Under the pieces are notes generated by a model that was not told the DNA's origin, searched no databases, and saw only the letters and a program-made list of their open reading frames with translations. A DNA stretch of 64,000 nt. Source: Axinella damicornis. Lineage: Eukaryota > Porifera > Demospongiae > Axinellida > Axinellidae. Below, piece by piece: positions 30,648-39,844 of this stretch; the first letter of the stretch is position 1; every line of letters starts with the position of its first letter. Both the position numbers and the translations under genes were made by a program. The stretch is from positions 12,786,868 through 12,850,867 of the forward strand of contig OZ007505.1 in the NCBI GenBank assembly GCA_963931865.1, in the 5' to 3' direction.

Positions 30648-31111
30648 CAGGGCTGGCACCACCGGTACGGCCATGGCCGTACCAGTTTTTGAGGAGGAAA
30701 AATGGCATTGCTGGGATTCTGACTTACGAGCGCGTAGCAAGCTACATCCGCAAAGTTTCCACCTTCAGGCTTCCGCCGGCGACCATAAGGCCAGGACAGA
30801 CTGCTCCACGTCAACACACACGGAATGGGGACAGGACTAACGCACCACGACGGCAACCTTCAAACAACGAGATGCTCGTGATGTAGCTACCGTTCTAGCC
30901 AACTTACATTTTCCTTTCCACGTCCAGAGTGAGACAGTCAGTGGCAGTACAATGCAAAGCACGAAGGTGCTACGGAGAGCTCATCCTGCTAACTGATAAA
31001 TGAAGGTGAAAATTTTTTCCCCGCTTTGCGCGGATTGATCGGCGCTATGCGCCTCTATGCACTGCCTTCGGCAGTGGCCGTATCACTCCAAAATAGCTGG
31101 CACCGGCCCTG
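30648..31111. mobile_element. hAT-like non-autonomous element inserted in the minisatellite
   Basis: Ends CAGGGCTGGCACC and GGCACCGGCCCTG-like text (30648-30660, 31099-31111) are inverted. The flanks GTTGGTAG and GGTAGTAG are a 6/8 match. The left flank ACACACTGACAAGTTGGTAG and right flank GGTAGTAGTGATCTGTGAG both belong to the ~60-bp minisatellite, so the element sits in a repeat unit. The right part carries three-hairpin copy 2. Confidence 0.65.
31017..31076 (+). other. Three-hairpin module, copy 2
   Basis: CCCCGCTTTGCGCGG, GGCGCTATGCGCC (31041-31053) and CACTGCCTTCGGCAGTG (31060-31076) stand in a row. The middle and last are perfect stems. Confidence 0.7.
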
Positions 31112-31700
31112 GGTAGTAGTGATCTGTGAGTGTACTGTGTGGTATTGTCACACACTGACAGATGGTGGCAGTCGGTAGTAGTGATCTGTGAGTGTACTGT
31201 GTGGTATTGTCACACACTGACAATGATGGCAGTCGGTAGTAGTGATCTGTGAGTGGACTGTGTGGTGCTGTCACACGCTGACAAAATTAATGATGGCAGT
31301 CGGTAGTAGTGGTCTGTGAGTGTACTGTTGTACTGTCACACACTGACAAATGATGGCAGTCAGTAGTAGTGATCTGTGAGTGTACTGTGTGGTATTGTCA
31401 CACACTGACAGATGGTGGCAGTCGGTAGTAGTGATCTGTGAGTGTACGTACTGTGTGGTTCTGTCACACACTGACAATGATGGCAGTCGGTAGTAGTGAT
31501 CTGTGAGTGGACTGTGTGGTGCTGTCACACGCTGACAAAATTAATGATGGCAGTCGGTAGTAGTGGTCTGTGAGTGTACTGTGCATGTTGTACTGTCACA
31601 CACTGACAAATGATGGCAGTCAGTAGTAGTGATCTGTGAGTGTACTGTGCATGTTGTACTGTCACACACTGACAAATGGTGGCAGTGATCTGTGAGTGTA
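31112..31700 (+). repeat. Minisatellite, ~57-66 bp x ~10
   Basis: The unit is built on GGTAGTAGTGATCTGTGAGT, GTACTGTGTGGTATTGTCAC and ACACTGACA.ATGGTGGCAGTC. A higher-order period is visible: two units share the variant GACAAAATTAATGATGGCAG (31279, 31535). It lies immediately 5' of the first visible NLR exon, so it may be in an intron or the upstream region. Confidence 0.9.
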
Positions 31701-31783
31701 CTGTGTGGGATGTTTAGTGAGTCATTGTACTGGCAAACCTGCAGACATGTTCTGTGACCACACACTCCTCTGTCTCCCTGCAG

Positions 31784-34700
31784 TACCGCTTGGTGATCCA
31801 CCTTTGACCTCTGCACCGACCTCATCTCCTTCCCCATCCCCCATCACCAATGGCTCTGGTATTCCTGCCGTGATACCTCCCACCTCACACTGACCACACC
31901 CCCTCACCAGCCCACACCAGGACAGACCGGTATGTCACTTGTAACACTGTGTGGCTGTAGGTACTGCTGTCTTGATACATTGATGTCACCAGTAGATATT
32001 CAGAGTGTGACATTTTGGACCATACCAACCCAGTAATTAATTCTCTAGAGACAAGAATGACCATAAATTGATGACGTGTGTTGATTTCATTCAGGTTCGA
32101 CAAAGTTATGCAAAATAGCAGACCAAGTTGAGTACTTTGAGAATGGATTGGCCGTACTTGTCGACAATGCTTGCCAAGATGTGAGGAAAAGAGATCTGGA
32201 ACCCTTGGTCTTCCTTTCCCGAGTGCGAGTATCCGACCGTACCCAGCATCGAAGCTTCATTGAAGACAAACTAACGGACATTCCATCACCAGTAACGTTT
32301 GAGAAGATCTGGTCTCATCTCACGATTTACTGGGACTTCATGAACTATGGACTGTTGGAACACGTCATCAACAAATTAGGAAGTGAAGACTTGAAGCACC
32401 AGATGCGAGACTATGTCGATGAACTTCTACTTTCAAGAGCAGAACTCGGCTCTGTGATTTTATCGACAGCTGGCCATGCAAAGATGACAGGCCACCAGAA
32501 GAGGAACTAAAGAAAATAGTCATCAAAATGAACTGCGAATGGACCCAATGTACACTGCAAGATGTGGAGTCATTCAAAACAGCCCTCGTTCACAAGTTGT
32601 TCCTACCAGAATATGACATAATCCTCCAGAAGGCTGAGAGGGGGTGTGTCTGCGTCACGTGGCTCACGTCTCCCTCCACTGCCACACTACTGCAGCAGAA
32701 CTTGGCAAACATTGAGACGGAGTTCTTCAAGGAACACAACATTGATGCAGTGACCATCGATGGTCAGGACATCGTCCTCACCCCTGTCAAGAAGTACTGA
32801 GAGAGCTGTACACCTCGGAGAAACGTCTAGTGAGTGTTGGCCCCCCTACCCCAACTGAAAAGCTCCTCCCCTTCAAGTTAGCCAGAATTGAGGAGAATAT
32901 TGACCTGCAACATGCAGATCACTTCACGAAGAGATACATATGTGGAGACCTAGACGATGTGGACTATTCTAAAGGTATCGTTTATAAGAAGTCTCCAATG
33001 AAGTTAGCAGAACTTGGTTGTCATGGGCGTGATTCCCAAACAAGTGGTTCTGATTGAAGGTGCCCCTGGGGTGGGCAAGACGACCTTCAGCTGGGAGTTC
33101 TACAAGAAGTGGGGCAAAGGTGAGATTCTGCAGGACAATTCCCTGCTCCTCCTCCTCCCACTGCAGGACAACAACCTGAAAGAGGCCAAGTCCCTCTCAG
33201 ACCTCTTCTACAACAGCTCCAGCAAGCAGTGGTCCAAGAGGTCACCAGTAACCAGGGCAAGGGAGTGGCCATCTGGCTGGAGGCATGGGACGAACTAGAT
33301 CACAAACCACGAGAGGAGGCCCTTGTTACTAGATCTCATCCATGGAAGAATCTTACCCCTTGCAACTGTGTTTGTCACAAGCAGGCCTTGGGCTAGTGAG
33401 CACCTCAGAGAGAAGTGTGGACATCGAATCTACCAGCACGTAGAGATCCTAGCATCTGCAAAAGACCAGATCGAGCATATTATCAGCAAAGCTGAAGCTG
33501 AAGCACAGCCAAGTTCCTTTGCCACCAAGTTCACTGACTATCTCTCATGTAATCCAGCGATCAGGGCAGCCATGTACACACCTGTCACAGCAAAGATGTC
33601 AGCAGAAGTGTTCACCTGGAGCCAGCTCACTGAGTCACCCCCTCCCACCACTATGACGGAACTGTTCACCACCTTCACCCTCAAGACCCTAGTGGGATAC
33701 CTCTCAACACACCCACTGTACCGCAAAGAGCATTTGAAGGTGACTAGCTTCAGTGACCTCCCCCCAGATGTGTACAAGCAATTCCTGGGCCTGTGTGGAA
33801 TGGCCTACAAGGGAATACTGAACAGGCAACAGCTGGTTTTCTCTGCCGCACACCTTCCCACTGGATTTTCGCCACTCGAGGTCCCACAAGTGTATACACA
33901 AGGCAAAGCATCCTTTCATTTCACCCACCTAACACTTCATGAATTTTATTTGCCGTTCATATCTCACAACTGCCTGTAGATGAGCAGACAAAACTAGATT
34001 TGTTGCTGGACTCACAAGGTTGGCAAACGTACCTCCAGAAATCACCAGGAAGCTGAGGAAGGATCATGATAATAATCTGATCTTACTTCATTGTCTGTTT
34101 GAGTGTAATGACAATTCAGTGACTACCAGAACTCTAGGTTCAGATGAAATGGTTGTCAGGTCACACTACTCCTGGACTCCCCTGGATTACTATGTGACAG
34201 GGCATGTCATCTCACATTCCAACTGCCCCTGGGCACTGAACTTTTCTCTTCCATTGATGATGAGAAGTTTGAGCTTTTTGTCAGGGATGTGCTGCCCCTG
34301 GGGGAACTGGATGCGAGGGCTACATCTCAACGGCCGACTTCAGAGTCAATGACATCACCTCCAAAAACAAAAACATGCAACCACTTGTAAGCATTCCCCC
34401 ACACATCCTACAGGGCATGAGAAGGCTAGACCTGAGTCGTAACAAACTGGGTCGAAGGGCTTGTGACCTACTTGTCATCACTACTGAGAGAACGCTCAAA
34501 GTGCACACTAGCATTATTGGAGTTACGAGACTGCCACATCAGCAGTGAAGGTGCAGTGGAACTGGCAACAGCACTCTACAAGAACACTACACTCAGAGAA
34601 CTGCACTTGAGTGGTAACCCCATTGAAGGGGGAGTGACTGCATTAGCCACAATGTTAGCACAGAACAAATCATTGACACAGTTGGAGTTAGAAGACTGCC

Positions 34701-34949
34701 ACATCAGCAGACAGGGTACTGGTGAACTGGCGGCTGCACTCTGCAAGAACTCAACTCTGCAACGGCTGAACCTAGACTGTAACCCCATTGGTGCGGAGGG
34801 AGCCTCCTCAATGTCGGACATGTTACAGCACAATACATCACTAACAGGTCTACACGTGTGATGACTCAGTCAGGGAAGAGGGAGTTCGCCAACTCATGAA
34901 CAGTGAAGGCCCTATGGCTGCCAGAGAAGTACAAGTCAGTAACCAGTGA
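31784..34949 (+). pseudogene. NLR-type gene (helical N-terminus, NACHT, LRR), about ten frameshifts
   Basis: A Pro/Ser/Thr-rich linker exon (31784-31929, donor CCG/GTATGT) joins in phase (TCAG/GTTCG) to a long exon from 32095. The helical region (32095-32830) reads TFEKIWSHLTIYWDFMNYGL, EDLKHQMRDYVDELL and, after a frame change, RTRLCDFIDSWPCKDDRPP and VESFKTALVHKLFLPEYDII. NACHT (33015-33560) has Walker A EGAPGVGKTTF, a Walker B-like GVAIWLEAWDEL and sensor VFVTSRPWA. The winged-helix/superhelical part includes LPPDVYKQFLGLCGMAYKGI and HFTHLTLHEF. The C-terminus has four ~28-residue ribonuclease-inhibitor-type LRRs (LRELHLSGNPIEGGVTALAT). Frames must change near 32435, 32795, 33010, 33222, 33310, 33945, 33995, 34240, 34320 and 34860. 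NLRs are cytosolic innate sensors that oligomerise through NACHT. Here the gene is broken, or the assembly is indel-rich. Confidence 0.8.
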
Positions 34950-36080
34950 TCACAGATTTCATTGGTGGTGATTATACACAAGTTCTGAGATGCATCTCAC
35001 AGTGAGCACTATTTTTGCTAATTGTGTACACATAATTATCTGTTGATTTCTTTTGTGCTAGTTTTATTGTTGCTATGTATACTGAGTTACAGTTGACAAA
35101 TACATTTTTTCTAACAAAATTAATGTGAATGTGAACGTTGATCATATCACACATTAATTGTGGTACTCTGACATCAACTATAAGGGAGCTAGCTAGGATG
35201 GAGGGAGGGGACTATACTGATTGTTCACTGACACTCCCTATAGGCTGCTATACATGTAGCTCTCGGGAGGAAATAGGAGGAGGAGGGAAGCGATATGGCA
35301 CAGGAAGAGGAGGCAGGACATTGCATGAGGTTCATAAGACTGTTCTCTCAGTACTAGTCTAATTGCACTGTGGAGATACATACTTGACATTTCAGCGAAG
35401 TTTGTCTGTTTACCCCAACTGGATATGCAGGGTGATTTAATATTATAGCATCCCATGTGGCTGTGCAGAGGCAGGACCTCTTCTGTGCGCTTGTTCTCAG
35501 TTCCCCATAGCTACCCATTACAGCCTTTTGTATCCTAGTAGCTAACCAAGTGGTGTAATGTCAGCATTTATAAGGATTACTAACTCTGTTGCAAAAGTAA
35601 TCTCAATGCTTTGCACAAGGCACAAGTCAAAAAGCATTCCTTTTTGGTCAACTAATTGTTGAGTTCAGAGTGCAACTTGAAACAAGTTTGGGTTAAAGGA
35701 ACCGGTCAAAGTTAATTAACTGGTTATGGCTACAGCTCGTTTTGTGCAAGAACAAACTTTCGCCATGTCTACTGCTATGGGAGATAATAGAGCTAGGACT
35801 GAGGCGCATGGTGGATGTGAGAGTATCTGCTCAAGCAATGTGATTGTAGATTTAAATCCACCCTGGCCAGCTGGAATTGGTTTGGGCCTCTACCTCTCCT
35901 CTGCAGTGGATCCACATACTGTACTCAACTGCTGTCCGGAGAATGCTATCTCTCTGTGCTAGTAGTGATGATCACAGCATGTGCATTTGCCACTACAGCT
36001 ATTGTTGAAGTTGTAGCTATCTGCTGTTTTCACTTATCTAGCCTAGAGAGAGCCACAATTTGTGACGTGACGTGCGTTAA
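34950..36080. other. Intergenic stretch, nothing recognised
   Basis: The first part is presumably the 3' flank of the NLR-type gene. The open frame at 35726-35962 shows no family resemblance. No repeat family seen. Confidence 0.3.
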
Positions 36081-36099
36081 TTCAAATGAGCAATACCTA

Positions 36100-36165
36100 G
36101 CTTGCGCGTCCAGCGAGTTGCAGCCTGTTGCAATGCGGCTACCAGGAGTGTGGTTGCCCCTTAAT
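36100..36165 (-). repeat. Solo end of repeat family C
   Basis: GCGCGTCCAGCGAGTTGCAG and GCGGCTACCAGGAGTGTGGT plus TGCCCC match the terminal segment of family C copies at 14690-14741 and 15309-15380. Confidence 0.6.
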
Positions 36166-36311
36166 CACTACATTATTACTAGCTCTTTCCAGAAACCAAT
36201 TAGTATTACCACTACAGTTACATTTTCGAGTAATCCACTACAATTTCAATTAATTTCACACAATTACAATTACAATTAGGGCTCTGCACAAAATCACAGT
36301 AACTAGCTATA

Positions 36312-36653
36312 GTGCGTGGCTTTGGTCCACTGGTGTTGGAATACACATTAGAGTATTATATTATGGAAGGCATTTCATTGGCATGCATGCACCTAAGGTT
36401 CATTGGTAGGCAGTGTGAAAGGGATTGGGTATGTGGCAAACGATTTGTCGGGGAACTTGCGCGTCTCTTCTCTGCATTTGCTACGGAATCCACGCTTGAA
36501 GCCATAGCCATCAAGACAGCCATGACCATGCCGGCACTGCTACTGCAGAAACCTCATGCGAACCATGTAAATGTAGAAGGCATACACCGTGCACTCTCTC
36601 TCATCAGTGTGCATGTGCCGAAATTCAAAATGGCTCTTGTGCAAGCAACTTGA
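36312..36653 (+). pseudogene. Possible retrotransposon coding relic
   Basis: An open frame reads FVGELARLFSAFATESTLEA then IAIKTAMTMPALLLQKPHAN. The pattern L..LA.KA..VMPALLLQKPH is one I associate with the region before the reverse transcriptase in dispersed elements of sponges and cnidarians, where basic residues and RRL..W..G usually follow. Here the similarity ends at about residue 100 and no RT motifs follow, so it would be a fragment. Assignment is from memory of the pattern only. Confidence 0.4.
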
Positions 36654-37010
36654 AAATTTCAGTAATATAGTATGCATAGATGGACACACAGGTGTCTGAG
36701 TGGTCTCTCCTGTGGATTCTTAGCAGAGGTGTAGCAGCTTTCTAGCCTTGTTCTCAGACACCTGTGTGTGTGGTGAAGAAAGTTAGGGAGCCTGGGAAGA
36801 GTTGTGACACAATGGTGATGTACAAGGGAACAGTGATGAGCGGGTCCCAAGGGCTATCAAATTTTCAAGAAGTACAGATTATAGATTAGCTAGAATGTAA
36901 ATCACCCTGCGCTTTGTTTTACTTCATCATCCATTCTTCCCAGCTGGTAACTGCATGGGTGTGTTTGCTATTATCAGACGTTCCGCCTTCTCACCGTCAT
37001 TTTAATTTAG

Positions 37011-37676
37011 CCATGGAAGTGAAACAGAAACGAAGCAGAAGTTGAAGTGTCTTCAGGATGAACACAAGAGGATGCGTGGCACTTTGGAATCACAGTGTGC
37101 AGATAATGTCAAGGTAAACCAACTGTCCGAGCAATTTGAAAAGTTGACCATGCAAATGAAGGGCAGAACACATGGTATTCCACACAGAGAAGACTTACAG
37201 GCAGCAGATGCAAAAACTCAGCATCTGCAAGAGACACTGAGAGTGGTGTATTTCTGTGTCTGTTGGCAGGCAGGCCTTATCCTTTGGCAACCCAGCTGTC
37301 ATTTACAGACTGACTGCATGGTACTCCTGGAAAACTAATGTGATGGTGAAAACGTGGCAGTGAATGAATTGTGAATCCTTATCATTTTCCAGCTCAGTTC
37401 CCAGCTCTGCAGGGCCCAGGAGCAGATAAAGACATTGCAAGCAGAGCACTGCTTCACACTGACAAAACTTGAAGGACTGCAGCAAATGCACAAACATTCC
37501 CAGGACGAGGTTCTTGCCTTGAGAGGACGACTCACCACTGCCCAGAAATCACAGGAGAAGCTCCGAGTGAAGTGTTCTGGGCTGGAGAAATCAGCAAGCT
37601 CACCGACAGTGGTGAAGGTCTCCACAAGATCAAGAGAGGAGCAGAAGTTGGCTGCAGAGTGCAGAAGAAAGGTAAA

Positions 37677-37716
<40 letters not shown>

Positions 37717-39166
37717 GAGAGGTTGTAGGTGTGCAGTGGTGCACTGGTAGAGTGAGAGTCTCTAGTGCTTGATCAACTCAGGCTCTGTCCGGTGTTCGAA
37801 TCCCACTAAAGCCATTGGTTTTTCTGTTGATTCGAAGGGTGGTTCGGAATTTGCCTTTTGCTTAGTTTGAAGAATGCCATTTATTGTAAACTCAAGCAAG
37901 TTCAGTGATGAAGTCATATCACCACCCCCATTAATGGGGCCCTGGACCTGCATGAAAACCTTCCGTATTGGCGATGCAGCATTCCAAATCAAAGAGGCTG
38001 ACAGGGTTTGCCAAACCCGGTTCTTTGGATGAACTAACTCTGTTCAATATCACTTCCTGTCCATTTTGCCGGCCTACTTTGTTGTAGTCTTGTAGTTATA
38101 GGCAGTTATAGGCCCACACTATCTTTGTGCCATACGGCCTGGGAATGAGGATAGGCCCACACACAAATCAGATTATGTGGTGATTCGTCTACCCAAAATC
38201 AGGACTGCTGACTCTGCACATATGAGAATGTTGCAAAGTGTGACCAGGCACTTTTCGCACAGGCTTGATGGGTGCAAGGCTAACTCTATAGCATGTCCAG
38301 ACTGTATAGGCATCATGCAATGGCAGGGTGAATGCATGTGGCCGGAATGCAATGGGTCAATATATCACCGCAGATATGTAATCCCATTACATGTCTTGTT
38401 TTCAGCAGTAGTTCAAGCTGTTGGTTCCAGGAACATAGTGCATACTTGTCAGTGACTTGAGGTTTACGTATAGTTGCAGTAGGTTTACGTATACCGTATA
38501 GCGCTTAAATTTCGCGGGTCTAAATTTTCGCGAATTTCGCGCGAATTACAGGTCATTAATTCGCGAAATTATTTCAACGAAAATATTGACACGTGGACAG
38601 TATTCCAACGTACGCGCGCGACGGCTAGCTTGATGGCTCTGTTTGTGTACTTCAACAGGATGGACAGTAAAGTGTAAGCTTCGGATCCACATGGAGAGTT
38701 CTCCCAAGAGGTACCGTAGAGCGCTTACGGTACCATCTGCATGCATGACATGTGCGATATCTACAGTACTGAAGCTGCCAGCTCGATCCGGCGAAACGCC
38801 CAGGCAGGTATCTGAAAACGAACTCTGAGAGCGTCGAAGTGGGGAAGAGAGTGTCGCAGAATACAACGCACCGACGAAGTGGTCTGTGGTAGCTAGTTCA
38901 GTTCAGCGCGCACGGGAGTCTTCACAGTGCAGTATATTACACCACACCCATTCTGTGGGCGTGGCGTTTTACCGCGAATTCGCGAATTTTTTTCAACGAA
39001 ATGTTCTCGAAGAGCAATTCGCGAAAATTTAGACCCGCGAAATATAAGCGCCATACGGTAGTTGCAGTAATGACTCTCTTTGTTTGTAGGATGAACTGCT
39101 AGCTTCTTATGTGAAGGAAATGTCTTTGGTTCACCAAGACCAGCAGCGACTGCAGGAAGAAGTGTG
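37011..39166 (+). CDS. Coiled-coil protein, three internal exons
   Basis: Exons are 37011-37242 (after TTTAATTTAG), 37393-37671 (TTTTCCAG/CTCAGT ... AAAG/GTAAAT) and 39090-39166 (TTTGTAG/GATGAA ... GTGTG/GTGAGT). Phases agree at both introns and no stop is met. The protein reads TKQKLKCLQDEHKRMRG, VNQLSEQFEKLTMQMKG, CRAQEQIKTLQAEHC, QQMHKHSQDEVLALRGRLTT, KSQEKLRVKCSGLEK and ELLASYVKEMSLVHQDQQRL: heptad-like Leu spacing, Gln/Glu/Lys-rich, a long parallel coiled coil. Many centrosomal, motor-adaptor and endosomal proteins look like this, and I cannot name the family. A first exon and a 3' end are not identified. The second intron holds a (GA)n tract, a SINE and element (iv). Confidence 0.6.
37679..37713 (+). 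repeat. (GA)n microsatellite
   Basis: About 17 GA units just inside the donor of the coiled-coil gene's second intron. Confidence 0.95.
37725..38035 (+). repeat. tRNA-derived SINE
   Basis: The head resembles a tRNA: A-box-like TGGTGCACTGGTAGAGTG at 37737 and B-box GGTGTTCGAATCCC at 37791-37804, about 45 bp apart, as in RNA polymerase III promoters. A non-tRNA body follows, from AAGCCATTGG to GGTTCTTTGGATGAACTAAC. Part of the body (CTCAAGCAAGTTCAGTGATG ... GCATGAAAACCT) recurs at 40814-40925 without the tRNA head, a 5'-truncated copy. Retroposed by LINE machinery in general. No poly(A) tail is obvious. Confidence 0.6.
38492..39060. mobile_element. TACCGTA-ended element (iv)
   Basis: TACCGTATAGCGCTTA..TTTCGCGGGTCTAAATTTTC pairs with GAAAATTTAGACCCGCGAAA..TAAGCGCCATACGGTA, a near-perfect inverted repeat of about 45 bp with TA flanks. 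It is 569 bp and ends 29 bp before exon 3 of the coiled-coil gene. The interior carries a second GTACCGTAGAGCGCTTACGG palindrome at 38710-38732. No HIRAN-like text recognised here. Confidence 0.8.
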
Positions 39167-39217
39167 GTGAGTTCTCTCTACATTTATGTCCTGCTTTCTA
39201 AAAAGCTATAATTCTTC

Positions 39218-39430
39218 CCTCCCTCCATACAATGCCTTCAACTTCCTCCCTCTTCCTCCTTCCTCCTCCCTCTTCCTCCCGCTTCCTCCCTCTTCCTTCC
39301 GCTTCTTCCCTCTTCCTCCCTATTCCTCCCTCTTCCTCCCTATTCCTTCCGCTTCCTCCCTCCTCCTCCCTCTTCCTCCCTCTTCCTCCTTCTTCCTCTG
39401 TCTTCCTCTTCCTCCGTCTTCCTTCCGCTT
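39218..39430 (+). repeat. Polypyrimidine tract (CTTCCTCC)n
   Basis: About 210 bp of C/T built from CTCCCTCTTCCTCC and CTTCCGCTTC units. Mirror-like in composition to the purine tract at 7.7 kb. Confidence 0.9.
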
Positions 39431-39725
39431 CTCAGAGTTAAGTTCGCGAACGCTGCGTTTGCAGACCGTTCTCAGAGTTCGCGAACGCTGCATTCGCAGA
39501 CCGTTCAGAGTTCGCGAACGTTCGCAGACGAGTTCGCGAACGCTGCGTTCGCAGACCGTTCTCAGAGGCGAACGCTGCGTTCACAGACAAGTTCGCGAAC
39601 GCTGCGTTCGCAGACAAGTTCGCGAACGCTGCGTTCGCAGACAAGTTCGCGAACGCTGCGTTCGCAGACAAGTTCGCGAACGCTGCGTTCGCAGACCGTT
39701 CTCAGAGTTCGCGAACGCAGACTTT
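39431..39725 (+). repeat. 27-bp satellite made of palindromes
   Basis: The unit AGTTCGCGAACGCTGCGTTC plus GCAGACA contains TTCGCGAA and GCGAACGC-T-GCGTTCGC, so each repeat can fold on itself and pair with its neighbours. The array starts with diverged units and becomes nearly identical at 39575-39700. Frames stay open on both strands because the period is a multiple of three. Confidence 0.9.
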
Positions 39726-39734
39726 TTTTAGCAA

Positions 39735-39842
39735 AAATAATGTCCCACATGTTCCATTTGAGTGGATCACCCATTACCATTGCATCAGAATACAAATACC
39801 TGGGTGTCCTCTTGTCAGCAAATGGGTCTCTGAAGCCAATTT
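39735..39842 (+). pseudogene. Non-LTR reverse-transcriptase fragment
   Basis: A 35-codon frame reads SGSPITIASEYKYLGVLLSA then NGSLKPI and a stop. EYKYLGVLLS is the palm/thumb junction motif after the YADD box in jockey/CR1-like reverse transcriptases, and the same motif is SYRYLGVLLTS in the element at 47.1 kb. No other RT motif flanks it. Confidence 0.55.
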
Positions 39843-39844
39843 AG

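Noticed and set aside
31112..31700. CRISPR-like array
   Set aside because: Units vary in length and sequence throughout, there are no unique spacers, and the setting is a eukaryotic genome.
31083..31837. Minus-strand repeat peptides (TDCHHLSVCD)
   Set aside because: They come from the minisatellite. Frames are interrupted between units and have no unique flanks.
39438..39795. Repeat peptides SANAAFANL and similar, on both strands
   Set aside because: A 27-bp palindromic satellite keeps all frames open. There is no flanking coding context.
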